IMG/VR virus record: IMGVR_UViG_3300014913_000511
Coordinates: 1 to 58,903 of that record
DNA from: a virus
Length of the DNA stretch: 58,903 nucleotides
Direction: 5' to 3' (one strand)
Below the pieces are notes generated by a model. The model saw nothing but the letters and a program-made list of their open reading frames with translations, made no database searches and was not told where the DNA came from. Made by a program: the position numbers and the translations under genes. This document shows positions 28,534 to 38,324 of this stretch, piece after piece; position 1 is the stretch's first letter; each line of letters begins with the position of its first letter.

Positions 28534-31500
28534 ATCGTGCTTTCTCCTTTTATTCCTCGTCCCACTTCACCGCTTAGTTGATAGATACGCACTGCGACCG
28601 CAGATTGCAAGCTTCCGAAATCAGTATTTTGTTGCGCAGCGGTATACGTGACCGTCGGTGACGTTTCACTTAAAAAAGTTCGCTTGACAGTCGTGCCGTC
28701 CATTATCTCAATGTCGTACGATTCCGGATAGTCATTAAGCGGCACCTCCGACACTAAATCTTTCAACTCGCCGTTAAACCTCGTGCGTCTCGTCCAGGTG
28801 ATAGTTAGATTGCCAGAGACGTCACGTGATCCTTTGATTAAAACAGGCGACCAGGGCAAAAGCCCTCTTGCTGTGTTTGTGAAATATTCAGAATTCCCGA
28901 CCTTAAGCGTGCCCCCGTCGCTTGATAAAAATCGATAAACGTAAGTCTTGCCAATATCGTCTTCGCTATCGTCAATACGAATCATATTGAGATACGAGAA
29001 AAGAAAACATCTATCTTCTGCCGTGTGTCCGCCCGTCTCGTGCTCAGTTCCTAACACCCCCCGGCGAAGTTCAGATAGGGTCCAAGTGCCGTCCGAGTTC
29101 TCCGTTTTAGTCGTAAACTGAATGATCTCATTGCCGATTACAAGGCGGTTTCCACCGTTACAAACTTGAATGCGCGTTTGGTTTGCGAAGTAAAAATCGT
29201 CACGAAAGAGGCGAATCGTGACAGTATTTTCCATGTCCCAGTCGTTATGATTTTCGCAATCTGCAAGCTCCGTGATAGCAACGCCGCAAGTCATTTCCCT
29301 AGGGATATATCCAATATCTTGCCACCCGTAATTAGTTGATTTTTGCAGGAAAACCCCAGCGAAAGTATTTGTAGGGGAATATGCACAAGCGTAGAATCCC
29401 GGCCCATCGTCCGCCGCGCCATTCAATAGGGGCAAGTTAAACAAAGTTCCCACCGAAGGAGAAAAAGCAGGAATAATATCATTATCTTCTGGCTCATCTA
29501 CGTTAATGTCCGGCGGAACATACAACTCATTATCTTCCTTGACAGCCTCGAACTTCACAAGGCCCGGCGTTCCGTAATCTCGCTTTGTTATTCTGACTAA
29601 GTAGTCAATATCGTCATCAGTAACGGTGATAACATCCGTTGGTTCAAGATCAATCTGACGAACAGAAGTGACAAATTTATAAACGTCTCGCGCCGTCCAC
29701 GTCGCCCACAACATAGTTTCGGCGAGTTTTCGAGCGTTTTGATCTGATAAAACCAACGGTAACGTGAGCGTATGTGCAACCCTTGAAGTCGTCTGAAGTC
29801 GTTGTGCTCTCTGCGTTCTAGGCTCGTATTTCTTGCTTGGCGAAAGGTAAGTAATCGCCACTTCACGGGGCAAATCGTCTTCTTCTTTGCTTGACTTTTC
29901 AAGAATCGTGGTTACTTTCTTCCCCGATTCGTGTGCCCCTAGATCGTCACTTGTTAGAGTACGGGCCGAACTACTCCCGCGCTCGACAAATTTAATTTTG
30001 CCTTCTGACTCCACCGCGTCAAATTTGTATGCTTGTGCAAGCATTTCTATCGCTCCGCGCACGGTCACTTGGTTGCTAATCGTGTAACCTCTCGCGGCTT
30101 CCGATAGGCCGTCAACGTCTATTTCCGGGTCGTTATCGAATTTCCAGACGGACATATCGTCGATGGAGAAATAATCAGAAGAGGGGATTACCGTAGACCC
30201 GGGATCGACATAATCCCACCCCACATAGGCAAGATTCGCGGGCCACGTGTCTTTATAATTATTAGGCGGTGAAGTTACGTATCTGTCGTAGGCTAGGAGA
30301 TGCGTAATACTTTCGACGTGCGTGCCGTCGGCTTTTGCTAAAAAAAACAACACTCGAACATAATCGTTTCCGCCGCTTTCAAATCTCGTCGGGTCTGCAG
30401 TGATCGTGAGAACTAAATCTTCGCCCTCAATATCGCTCCGATCTATCGTCCAGCTTTCATACGCTCGGGTGACAACATTATTTCCAACTGTGCAACTTCT
30501 AATTGCACCGTCGGTCGCGACTTCCCACCAGGCGATAGATTGCGAGTCGCTTAAATCGGCGACTTCCGCTAAGCACAAGCGCAATCCAACTCCATCGTCA
30601 GGAGCCGACGCATCATGTTTTATGTTGAATTTGAATTCGGCTTTCCACCCTTGACGATACGTTACAGTTGATGTTGCCGCGCCTGGCTCTGCCCCACCGT
30701 GTGTCGTATAATCAAGATGTATACTCCAATATCTACCATCCGTAGACGATGTATTATAATAAACAACAGCCGCTTCATTTTCAAATCGATTTTCAAGCTT
30801 AACTGAAGTGCCACCACCGAGTAAATCGGCAGGCTTCCCGGAAATAAAATCCTCTGGCATTCTGCCGTCGCGGATAAATTTTCGCGGGTCTACGGCGTAC
30901 CAGTAGTCGTTGTGGTCCTGCTCAACTTGTCGGAGTCCCGCTCGTGCGCATAGGTCGGAGATGACGTTCGGTAAAGATATTTCGCCAGATGTGAACTTGC
31001 CTTGCGTGATAAATGCCAATCCATCATCACCGTCAATGTCGCCTAGGGCTAAAACGTTTCCGTTCCAATTATGATACATAAGTGCTACAGGCTCAATATT
31101 CGATTCAGAGTCTAGGTCAGTGACAACAATCCCATTTACGATAAACGGATTGACTCGAAGCATATTATTGCTTCCGTCGTGCGTATAGAAAAAATACTCA
31201 CCTTCTGGTGTGACCGAATAACCTTGAGCGAAACCCGATCCCGCGTTATCGCCTACCCCTTGTGCAACTCCTTCTGTCGTTTTACATTCATTTTGAAACG
31301 TCAAGGTGTCCGCTGAAATGTCGTATTTGTATCGCAGCATTTTACTAGCAGACGCGACGACGATTGACACCTCTTCCGTCGTCCCCCAATCCACATAACT
31401 CACGAGGATTTCCTTAACCCCCGTTATGTCTGCGGAAATGTCATATTCGTCAACAAATCCACTGTTATTGAAATACAATAACTTCGTTGTGGCAGGGGAT

Positions 31501-32771
31501 GTTTTGGTCGCTACAACCCATATGCTAATACCATCAGGACTAGCGCCTACAGCGTTGTATGCAATCGTGCTATTCATCACTTCAAACGAATAAGAACTAT
31601 CTACGCCTGTAAGTGAGGTTAAATCAAATGGATATATGTCTGCAAGAGCGTCTTGAAAAAACATGGATAATGTTTGGTCAATAGGGTCAAGAACGATAAA
31701 CATAGCAGCCGCATAACCAACAGTCATGTTAAGGAAATTTATTGGGTTTACTACCCCTATTCTTTTTACAGAAGAAAAAGTAGTATTATTCGCCCATTCT
31801 ATCGTATCATTATTTCCATCTATGACAGCTATTCGTACTGTATCGCTAGTATATTGCAATGCGACTAAAATGTCATTCAAATTCCACCCTTGGTAACGAA
31901 GTATATAATCAAGGTCAGGAGATAAGTTGTAATTATCTTCTCCTATTTGAAAAGAGGATTTTCCCCACTCAATAGTAGAAAGGGTGTGATCAATTTTGTA
32001 TAAAATATTATCTGAATTTTGGTAGAAAATATGTGAAGGTAAATGTTGTTCCTTGCCGATAAATGGGGGCATGGCCATCATGCCATCGTTGCCCGTAAGC
32101 TCTATATCCACGTCAATATTTGTATAGCCAGCCCCCACAGTCACAGCGCTTGCAAACTCGGCTGTAATATTCGGGATTCTTTGCCCATATTTATCAATAG
32201 GAAAATCTTCAAAGACAATATATGCAAGTCCCCGATAAGCAGGAACTTCTCCGACGCCTTCGTAACCCTCAATTACGTCTGAAGGTTCCTGATCTTCTGT
32301 CCCTAGAAAAACCTCCATATTTACTGGTTCAAGAGCGACAACAGGTGAATGACCGGTCATATCATAAAACAATTCACCGTCTGCCCACAATCGTAAAAGT
32401 TCTGCCATCGGCCCTTGCCCAAAGGCAATCGCAAAAGAGGCCGTGTATGTGTGTGACGTAGTTGTAGAGCCACCTTTTCCCCAAGTAGTCCCTGAAGTTT
32501 CGGTAGAAGTGTCAACTTTATATCCTGGATACCATATGATATTTCCCGCCAACCGATTGGCTCCATAAAGCAGAGGTATTACACGTCCGTAAACGCTACT
32601 TTGAACGGAAACGCCCTCAATCTCTGGCATTTCATTTTGCACTGTCTCGGGAGCGAAAAGTACCATCCTATCGACGATAGAGCCAATCATGGATCCAATA
32701 GCAAACCCGATTCCCGCTGATGCTTTGCCCGCTATTGCCGCCCCTGCGAAACCTAATACCAAACTAGCCAT
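28530..32771 (-). CDS. Tail tip / host-specificity hub protein (GTA gp15-like)
   Basis: This 1413-residue protein has a glycine-rich hydrophobic N-terminus (VLGFAGAAIAGKASAGIGFA) as in gene transfer agent and lambda-J-like hub proteins. Repeated beta domains follow, and the C-terminal third is fibronectin-like (for example SGNLTITWTRRTRF). It follows the NlpC/P60 peptidase in the canonical order. It should form the central tail tip and contact the host surface. The middle contains many aspartate-rich WD-like strands suggestive of a propeller, but that is only an impression. Confidence 0.85.
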   Translation of the reverse strand: MASLVLGFAGAAIAGKASAGIGFAIGSMIGSIVDRMVLFAPETVQNEMPEIEGVSVQSSVYGRVIPLLYGANRLAGNIIWYPGYKVDTSTETSGTTWGKGGSTTTSHTYTASFAIAFGQGPMAELLRLWADGELFYDMTGHSPVVALEPVNMEVFLGTEDQEPSDVIEGYEGVGEVPAYRGLAYIVFEDFPIDKYGQRIPNITAEFASAVTVGAGYTNIDVDIELTGNDGMMAMPPFIGKEQHLPSHIFYQNSDNILYKIDHTLSTIEWGKSSFQIGEDNYNLSPDLDYILRYQGWNLNDILVALQYTSDTVRIAVIDGNNDTIEWANNTTFSSVKRIGVVNPINFLNMTVGYAAAMFIVLDPIDQTLSMFFQDALADIYPFDLTSLTGVDSSYSFEVMNSTIAYNAVGASPDGISIWVVATKTSPATTKLLYFNNSGFVDEYDISADITGVKEILVSYVDWGTTEEVSIVVASASKMLRYKYDISADTLTFQNECKTTEGVAQGVGDNAGSGFAQGYSVTPEGEYFFYTHDGSNNMLRVNPFIVNGIVVTDLDSESNIEPVALMYHNWNGNVLALGDIDGDDGLAFITQGKFTSGEISLPNVISDLCARAGLRQVEQDHNDYWYAVDPRKFIRDGRMPEDFISGKPADLLGGGTSVKLENRFENEAAVVYYNTSSTDGRYWSIHLDYTTHGGAEPGAATSTVTYRQGWKAEFKFNIKHDASAPDDGVGLRLCLAEVADLSDSQSIAWWEVATDGAIRSCTVGNNVVTRAYESWTIDRSDIEGEDLVLTITADPTRFESGGNDYVRVLFFLAKADGTHVESITHLLAYDRYVTSPPNNYKDTWPANLAYVGWDYVDPGSTVIPSSDYFSIDDMSVWKFDNDPEIDVDGLSEAARGYTISNQVTVRGAIEMLAQAYKFDAVESEGKIKFVERGSSSARTLTSDDLGAHESGKKVTTILEKSSKEEDDLPREVAITYLSPSKKYEPRTQRAQRLQTTSRVAHTLTLPLVLSDQNARKLAETMLWATWTARDVYKFVTSVRQIDLEPTDVITVTDDDIDYLVRITKRDYGTPGLVKFEAVKEDNELYVPPDINVDEPEDNDIIPAFSPSVGTLFNLPLLNGAADDGPGFYACAYSPTNTFAGVFLQKSTNYGWQDIGYIPREMTCGVAITELADCENHNDWDMENTVTIRLFRDDFYFANQTRIQVCNGGNRLVIGNEIIQFTTKTENSDGTWTLSELRRGVLGTEHETGGHTAEDRCFLFSYLNMIRIDDSEDDIGKTYVYRFLSSDGGTLKVGNSEYFTNTARGLLPWSPVLIKGSRDVSGNLTITWTRRTRFNGELKDLVSEVPLNDYPESYDIEIMDGTTVKRTFLSETSPTVTYTAAQQNTDFGSLQSAVAVRIYQLSGEVGRGIKGESTI

Positions 32772-33186
32772 GCTTTAAGCCCTTAAAAGTCCAGGTTTGA
32801 TATATGCGCCTTCGCCATTTGTCGTTCAATCTACTCACTATCGTACCATGTTGCATGTCGCAATGGACAAACTTATTAAACCTCGTCATGATTCCAAAAT
32901 GACGAGGAGCGCCGCCCATTTTGAACAATAATATTTGCCCTGGTCGTATCTCCACCACCGGATTAAGACGTGCAATTTCTTGGAATCTAGGAGTATATTT
33001 TACCAAAACTTCCGATTGTACGTAGTATTTTATATCCCAATTTTCGGGAATTAAGCCGACCTTCCGACCGGTCAAAACAACTAACCCCCCGCAGTCAATT
33101 CCATGCTTCGAGCGTCCCTGGTGACGATAAGGTGTGCCAACAAGATCAAATGCGGCATTGCAGATATTGAGAGTGTTGTCGTTCAT
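32764..33186 (-). CDS. NlpC/P60-type cysteine peptidase, tail-tip associated
   Basis: This 140-residue peptidase probably cuts peptide cross-links in the wall during DNA entry. The catalytic cysteine is Cys32 in IDCGG, with His96 in PRHFGI and a possible third residue at His108. It corresponds to GTA gp14 by position between the DUF2163 protein and the hub. No signal peptide. It overlaps the hub gene by eight bases. Confidence 0.88.
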   Translation of the reverse strand: MNDNTLNICNAAFDLVGTPYRHQGRSKHGIDCGGLVVLTGRKVGLIPENWDIKYYVQSEVLVKYTPRFQEIARLNPVVEIRPGQILLFKMGGAPRHFGIMTRFNKFVHCDMQHGTIVSRLNDKWRRRIYQTWTFKGLKHG

Positions 33187-33188
33187 GT

Positions 33189-34058
33189 TTAAGTAATCGC
33201 GTCACTAATTCCAGGATATTCCAAAATCTTATCCTGCCCCGGTACGTGCGGAAAGCCTCGAAAATTGTCGACGTTGGAAAAAATATCTCGACAAACTGAA
33301 AAAGTCCTGTCGCAACCAGCCGTGATTGTGAATGTATCACCGACATCAATATCATAGGGCATTTTGTCGACTAAATCAACGGTATCGGTAGAACTGGTGA
33401 AGTCTTTTACCTCGCTCGCAATGTTATTATTGGCTCCGCTCGTCCACGTAAGCAGGCCGTATTGATAATAATGATTCACCGCTGTCAAACTCGTATCAAT
33501 AAAGGTCCGACGACTTGAGACGCTCGTGACCGTTCCAGTATCGGTAAAACTTCCCGCGACATCTACCCCACACCGCGCATCGCCTAACTCATAGCACCCA
33601 CACGTCGGGGCGTAAACCTCCAAAACAGGAGTTTGCAGCCTCGATGTAATGGATTTCACCGTCGTAAAAAACTGCTCATCTCTAATCTCTACTAGCCCTA
33701 GACGCCACCCCTTCAATAGGTAAATTTTACCATCGCTAAACGACTCGTAGTTAACTAGGAAAATGTCAAGCCGCGCTCGGTCGTACTTTCCTGCTCGAAG
33801 TTCCGCTTCTGTAATCACCTCTGAATCAAGAAACGTCACGAGATCAACGTCGTCAACGGATAAGCCGGACTTTAGCTCCGTGGCCGTCTGCGAATAGCCT
33901 TTATTGGACTCGTATAATTGACCACCGAAAGTCAAATCTTCGTCGTGTGTCGTAAAACCAAACGTTTTGCCGTCTTCACGTGTCAGAAGCCAGCACTGCG
34001 CAAGTGTAGTTGTCTCTTGCTCTAAATGTGCAAGCATGTTCGTGGAAAGTGTCAGCAT
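33189..34058 (-). CDS. Tail protein, DUF2163 family (GTA gp13-like)
   Basis: This 289-residue protein has features of the DUF2163 tail family: an N-terminal WLLTREDGKTFGFTTHDEDL and a C-terminal cysteine-containing domain (TCGCYELGDARCGVD, then CDRTFSVCRDIFSNVDNFRG and HVPGQDKI). In gene transfer agents this protein binds iron-sulfur cofactors near the tail tip, which may explain the cysteines. It lies three bases from the DUF2460 gene upstream. Confidence 0.88.
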   Translation of the reverse strand: MLTLSTNMLAHLEQETTTLAQCWLLTREDGKTFGFTTHDEDLTFGGQLYESNKGYSQTATELKSGLSVDDVDLVTFLDSEVITEAELRAGKYDRARLDIFLVNYESFSDGKIYLLKGWRLGLVEIRDEQFFTTVKSITSRLQTPVLEVYAPTCGCYELGDARCGVDVAGSFTDTGTVTSVSSRRTFIDTSLTAVNHYYQYGLLTWTSGANNNIASEVKDFTSSTDTVDLVDKMPYDIDVGDTFTITAGCDRTFSVCRDIFSNVDNFRGFPHVPGQDKILEYPGISDAIT

Positions 34059-34060
34059 AA

Positions 34061-34675
34061 TTACACCCTGATTTCGATTATAGGAACCTCGAAACTACCG
34101 GCGAGATAATGCGACAAGTCGGTTTTCAATACGTCAGTATCGAACCTTACAGGAACGTCGAATTCAAATGTAGCATTTATTACCGCCCCAGCCCCTGGGA
34201 TGGCCCCCGCTTGAAAAGTAATAATGCCCGTCGTGGTGGAGAAATCATACTCTGTTGAATACACTTGTGGCACATCGTCCACATAAACAGACAAGGAACC
34301 GCTCACAGGCTTTGTAATTGTCCTTGAATAAGACCACAAAGAGTAATTATAAATCTTGACAATCTGATATTCCGTCTGCGCTCCCGTGCCCGTGCCTATT
34401 TCAACATATGTGCCCTCGTAATCCATCCAGTCCTTGAAACGAAAGCCGATCAACTTCCCCTGCATTACTTGAAAGAATTCTTTTAGCGATTGTAGTTGCG
34501 TCTTCGTCTTAATGCCCGTCGCAACGTCCCATTTATGACGAGGATTCGCCCACGCAGCGTTACGCTTTTCGGCTCCAGATACAAGCTCGACTATCTCCGT
34601 GCGCCATTCCGGGCCACCCACGAGGCCCGATTCTGCCGCTATATCTGTAGGGAATTGAACTTCACGAAAACTCAT
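34061..34675 (-). CDS. Distal tail protein, DUF2460 family (GTA gp12-like)
   Basis: This 204-residue protein has the DUF2460 signature: FREVQFPTDIAAESGLVGGP near the start, a HKWDVATGIKT region, a middle LIGFRFKDWMDYEG, and the C-terminal VRFDTDVLKTDLSHY. It should form the ring between tail tube and tip. Its start overlaps the tape-measure stop by four bases. The order matches gene transfer agents. Confidence 0.9.
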   Translation of the reverse strand: MSFREVQFPTDIAAESGLVGGPEWRTEIVELVSGAEKRNAAWANPRHKWDVATGIKTKTQLQSLKEFFQVMQGKLIGFRFKDWMDYEGTYVEIGTGTGAQTEYQIVKIYNYSLWSYSRTITKPVSGSLSVYVDDVPQVYSTEYDFSTTTGIITFQAGAIPGAGAVINATFEFDVPVRFDTDVLKTDLSHYLAGSFEVPIIEIRV

Positions 34676-37107
34676 AAGTTACTCGCTCCTCGCTGAATAG
34701 TCCGAAGTTGCGATGCTGATTTTTGCCCCCTACTAGGCGTGAATTTCACCGTTGTTTCCGGGTCTCGCGTCTGGATAATAATCGATGGCATGTCCGAATT
34801 CGACGATTGTCCACGAGGAATTACTTGTTCGCCACGTTGGAGGATAGCAGGGAATTCATCGGCTTTTAGGCCGTTATGGAGTCGTGTAACACCTGTGAAA
34901 GGCACTCCTACGCTTCCTGCTCCTGCTCCTGCTCCTGCCGCCGCAGCCCCGATTCCAGTGCCCATAGCGTCTGTAAGCATCTTACTAATATCTTTAAATA
35001 AAGGCTCGATTACAACTTTCTGAATGACCATCTGCGTAATCATTTTAGAGAAAGCAAGCCCAATATCCTTAAACGTGGTTTCGGAATTGTAAAGCATATC
35101 AGTCAAACTTTGGCTGAAACTCGCGCCCCATCCGACAAAAGCATCTGCCATAGTAGTAGTCAAATCTTTAGTTTTTTCTTTTTGGTCTTCTAGCCACTTG
35201 GCGTACTCCTTGTTGGTGGATTTTAGCACTGCTTTGTAATAACGCTCCCATTCGGCAATCGCTTCTTTGTCGTCGCCTAATTTCTCACGAATAGCCTCTG
35301 CTTCACGTTCAAGGAAAAACAGTTTCGTCTCGAATTGGTTGTGTGTGGCGGCATAAGATTTTCCAGACCAGTCAGATAGAATGGATTCTTTTTCTTTTTG
35401 CATACGGGCATATTCTGCATTTTCCTGCTTAAATAGATCAAAAATTCCTTGCAGTTGTTGAGCCTTTAAAGCTTCTTCCTTTTTTCTTCTGATTTCTTCT
35501 GCTTTAGCTTGCCCTTCTTTTGCCCTTTTTATTCTAGCGGCTGTATCCTTTAATTCTCTTTCAGTCGGCCCCACTGCCGCAAGGTTAATCGGTCCTGGCC
35601 TGTCTAGAGCCATCGGATAATCAGGCGTTGGAACTTCTGCTTTAGTTATTTTTGGAATTTGAAATTGTTTCCATTTACCATCAACTTTTATTGATTGCGT
35701 GATAAATTCAACATCCCCACTATTGTCTTTAGGAGTAGCCGTAGCACCTCCCCCCGCAGAAGGGATTGTAGCTTGATCGATAGCGTCGGTAATATTATTT
35801 ACAGCGGCAAGCACGGTTGTGGCTGCCAACATAACAGCCCGGAACTTCTTCCCTCCAAGAAGTACGCCGATAATTCCAACTTCTTGAATTGTTGTAGGAA
35901 GGGCGCTCCACCCCTTAATCACGCCAGTAATTACACTTGCAATTTCTTTCCCTATCGTAGCAACGTCAGTGGCAATTTCTCCGGTATCACCAATAAAATC
36001 AAGGATCGTTTTTTCATTTTTCTTTATGAAATCCACGAAATCTTGAATTCCACCGCGTAAGTCTTCACGAAAAACTTTAGAAGCTTTAATTCCAATCCCA
36101 TCAATCGCAGATTTAAGGAGCTTAAAATCGCCCTCAACCGTGTCTAGTTTAGTATTAGCTAAAGCCTCAGTTTCTCCCCTAACGCCCTCAAGCTTACCCT
36201 TCAATTTCTCATAAGCGTCAATCTGATTCATCAGGATTAAGATCGACTTTGCTGCATACATGCCGTAAGTCTTTTGAACTTCGTTGACGCCCCACCCTGC
36301 TTTTTTCGCAGCCTTCAACGTCCCAATCAGATCATTATTCGCCGTCCCAAGGATTTTCGCAGCCTTGCTATTCCTGATCAAAGAGGCTTTTAAGTCAGAG
36401 CCAGCGATACTTGCTTTAATTCCACTATTGGCAAGCACACCCAACATGGCAGACAACTCTTTAATATCAACGCCCATTTGTGCCGCCACTGGAGCCGCAA
36501 ATTTCAACGACTCGCCGAGCATTTCCACGTTAGTATTCGCACGAGTTGTGACGCCAATTAGCGTATCCGTGAAATCATCCAGCTCTTCAACGCCTAGACC
36601 CATGGCGGTCAAAGAGTCGGTCACAATATCTGAGGCCCGCCCCAAGTCCATCCCAGCAGCGCTTGCGAATTTCAACACCCGTGGCAAAGCGGCGATGGAT
36701 TTTTGGGCGGACCAACCCGCCATGCCCATGTATTTCAGGGCTTCGGCGCTTTGCTTAGCCGACCAAGCAGTAGTTATTCCTGCATGTTCTGCCGCTTTTT
36801 CTAGTGCCGCAAAATCACTCGCGCTCGCCCGCATGACGCCTTTGACGGTCGCCATTTCAGATTCAAATGCCATTCCCACATGCACGATTGACGATGCGAC
36901 TCTTGACAATGCCGATAAAGTCGCAACACTTCCAAAGGCAATGAGGGCCTTCGAGGCAAGATTCGCCGAATGCTCTGTGCCCTTTAACGATTTATTTATC
37001 GCATTAGTAGACCGCTTGGCTGCACGCTCGCCCTTAATAAGGCCAAGCGTGTCCATCTTAATATGCCCGAGAAGTGTACCTACGTCTAAGTCATTCTTAC
37101 CCGCCAT
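34672..37107 (-). CDS. Tape-measure protein
   Basis: This 811-residue protein sets tail length and enters the host envelope on injection. Residues about 60-330 form the TIGR01760-type core (SSIVHVGMAFESEMATVKGV, AAEHAGITTAWSAKQSAEAL, ELSAMLGVLANSGIKASIAG). Hydrophobic segments lie between 380 and 430, and a coiled coil between 520 and 630. The C-terminus has an alanine/glycine-rich stretch and LHNGLKADEFPAILQRGEQV, the usual end of these proteins. The length is short for a siphovirus, consistent with a tail of moderate length. Confidence 0.9.
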   Translation of the reverse strand: MAGKNDLDVGTLLGHIKMDTLGLIKGERAAKRSTNAINKSLKGTEHSANLASKALIAFGSVATLSALSRVASSIVHVGMAFESEMATVKGVMRASASDFAALEKAAEHAGITTAWSAKQSAEALKYMGMAGWSAQKSIAALPRVLKFASAAGMDLGRASDIVTDSLTAMGLGVEELDDFTDTLIGVTTRANTNVEMLGESLKFAAPVAAQMGVDIKELSAMLGVLANSGIKASIAGSDLKASLIRNSKAAKILGTANNDLIGTLKAAKKAGWGVNEVQKTYGMYAAKSILILMNQIDAYEKLKGKLEGVRGETEALANTKLDTVEGDFKLLKSAIDGIGIKASKVFREDLRGGIQDFVDFIKKNEKTILDFIGDTGEIATDVATIGKEIASVITGVIKGWSALPTTIQEVGIIGVLLGGKKFRAVMLAATTVLAAVNNITDAIDQATIPSAGGGATATPKDNSGDVEFITQSIKVDGKWKQFQIPKITKAEVPTPDYPMALDRPGPINLAAVGPTERELKDTAARIKRAKEGQAKAEEIRRKKEEALKAQQLQGIFDLFKQENAEYARMQKEKESILSDWSGKSYAATHNQFETKLFFLEREAEAIREKLGDDKEAIAEWERYYKAVLKSTNKEYAKWLEDQKEKTKDLTTTMADAFVGWGASFSQSLTDMLYNSETTFKDIGLAFSKMITQMVIQKVVIEPLFKDISKMLTDAMGTGIGAAAAGAGAGAGSVGVPFTGVTRLHNGLKADEFPAILQRGEQVIPRGQSSNSDMPSIIIQTRDPETTVKFTPSRGQKSASQLRTIQRGASNL

Positions 37108-37122
37108 TTGTCAAAACTTCCG

Positions 37123-37467
37123 TCATGTAGCGTTTTCTTTAGGCCCGATCATCCCCCCGAAAACTTCTTTAATTTGCGCCGCCACGGCTTCGGGGGAATT
37201 TCTCGGTACCGTATCAACCTGGGACAAGGTGAAATCGTAAGGCGTGAACTTTTTCTTTCCATCGCCTCCCAACGCCACCATAATTTGCCCCAAAATCCCC
37301 AATCGTAACTCCTCCGCATGGGGGCCAAACGGCTCTATTCTCGCGTACACTTGCCACTCGGTTAACTGTCGACTCGTTAACACTTCAGCCAAATAATCAG
37401 GGTGCGGATAGCCAAGTGCTAACGCTAGGCGGAAGAGGAATCTTCGGTCTCCGCTTCCGCTTCGGAG
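37123..37467 (-). CDS. Tail assembly chaperone T extension, expressed by -1 frameshift
   Basis: This is the C-terminal part of a G-T fusion of about 230 residues. After the -1 shift at 37467-37473 the frame reads FLFRLALALGYPHPDYLAEV and then LTSRQLTEWQVYARIEPFGP, the conserved DUF4035 minor-tail-T pattern. Conservation begins before the first ATG of this frame (37392), which shows that it is an extension and not a separate gene. The chaperone coats the tape measure during tail assembly. Confidence 0.85.
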   Translation of the reverse strand, partial: LRSGSGDRRFLFRLALALGYPHPDYLAEVLTSRQLTEWQVYARIEPFGPHAEELRLGILGQIMVALGGDGKKKFTPYDFTLSQVDTVPRNSPEAVAAQIKEVFGGMIGPKENAT

Positions 37468-37814
37468 TTTTTTTCTATTTCGTCCGCGTCACCCACATTG
37501 ATCTTATTCAAAGACAATATCTCGTTGTGGATGAAGATAACTACATTCCCAGACTGGGCATTCAAATCTTCTATATCCTTCCTGCCGAAAAGACGCTTCC
37601 CGTTCTCGTCAACAATGGACATTGCCAGGCAAGTCACCCGTACTTTACCAGATTTTAGCGCTCCATTAGAAGCAGTGAAGAGTTCTTCCATCTCCTCGCG
37701 TTGGGCTGCCGTTAACTCCTGAATCCGAATATCGCCTCCCCATTCAGGGATAGACAAATCCTTGTATTTCAGAGTTCGCGGCACTAGAATGTCTTTTTTC
37801 GTCAAGAGCGGCAT
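37425..37814 (-). CDS. Tail assembly chaperone G-like protein
   Basis: This 129-residue protein lies upstream of the tape measure in the position of lambda G. It starts MPLLTKKDILVPRTLKYKDL and has a compact helical core followed by an acidic tail (EIEKNSEAEAETEDSSSA). Most ribosomes stop at 37425; a fraction should shift back one base at codons 114-116 to make the G-T fusion. The sharp change to low-complexity acid residues right at the slip site is typical. Confidence 0.85.
   Translation of the reverse strand: MPLLTKKDILVPRTLKYKDLSIPEWGGDIRIQELTAAQREEMEELFTASNGALKSGKVRVTCLAMSIVDENGKRLFGRKDIEDLNAQSGNVVIFIHNEILSLNKINVGDADEIEKNSEAEAETEDSSSA
37467..37473 (-). promoter_or_regulatory. Programmed -1 frameshift site A-AAA-AAC
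   Basis: The minus strand reads GAA AAA AAC in the G frame (codons 114-116), which is the canonical X-XXY-YYZ heptamer. Shifting back one base joins G to the conserved T sequence with no stop in between. Position and motif match the known mechanism of lambda-like tail chaperones. Confidence 0.88.
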
Positions 37815-37837
37815 AAAGCCTCCTGTCTAAGTTGTTG

Positions 37838-38290
37838 TTATGTCGTTGGGTCCGTCATCGTTACTGTCCCAGAAATCTTGAGCGTTATAGTGGCAGTTAC
37901 TTTGTCATCCATGGGCACCGACACTCCCAAATTTACAACCAAAGCCCAAAACGTAAAAAGAGTCCCGTCGCCTCCGCCTGCAGGAGAATTCGGCAATTCG
38001 ATTCTGTACTGATGAGTTGAAGCAGACTCAAAATCCAAGTTCATAGTTTTATATCCCGCATTTGTGAAATTCATCACAAGCGAAACTTCGCCACCGTCAC
38101 GAAAGCCACCAATGAATTCGCGATACCCATCAGTGGAATCCAGACTTGTAACGTCAATCTGGTCCTTACTTTTCGTAGGGCCTTCGATAGAATTGACTTC
38201 AGCCAGTACAATGTACACGGCTGGATCCGACGACAGATCGTTTTCTCGCGCAAAGTGCGATCCTACTCCCGAAAAAGCATTGCTTGCCAT
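37838..38290 (-). CDS. Major tail (tube) protein
   Basis: This 150-residue protein is a lambda-V/TIGR02126-like tail tube subunit: KDQIDVTSLDSTDGYREFIG followed by a strand with VSLVMNF is the typical core, and the C-terminal VTATITLKISGTVTMTD is a strand pair. It lies directly upstream of the chaperone genes, as expected. A decayed paralogue lies just upstream. Confidence 0.88.
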   Translation of the reverse strand: MASNAFSGVGSHFARENDLSSDPAVYIVLAEVNSIEGPTKSKDQIDVTSLDSTDGYREFIGGFRDGGEVSLVMNFTNAGYKTMNLDFESASTHQYRIELPNSPAGGGDGTLFTFWALVVNLGVSVPMDDKVTATITLKISGTVTMTDPTT

Positions 38291-38324
38291 GACTTAAATC
38301 CTTTCGTGTGTTCCTTGGTTCTTT

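Noticed and set aside
36284-37240. 318-residue plus-strand frame opposite the tape-measure gene
   Set aside because: It is antisense to a well-supported gene on the main coding strand and shows no domain; a shadow of biased codon use.
37123-37392. Independent 89-residue gene starting at the ATG
   Set aside because: Conserved tail-T sequence extends upstream of this ATG in the same frame back to the slip site, so it is the frameshift extension.
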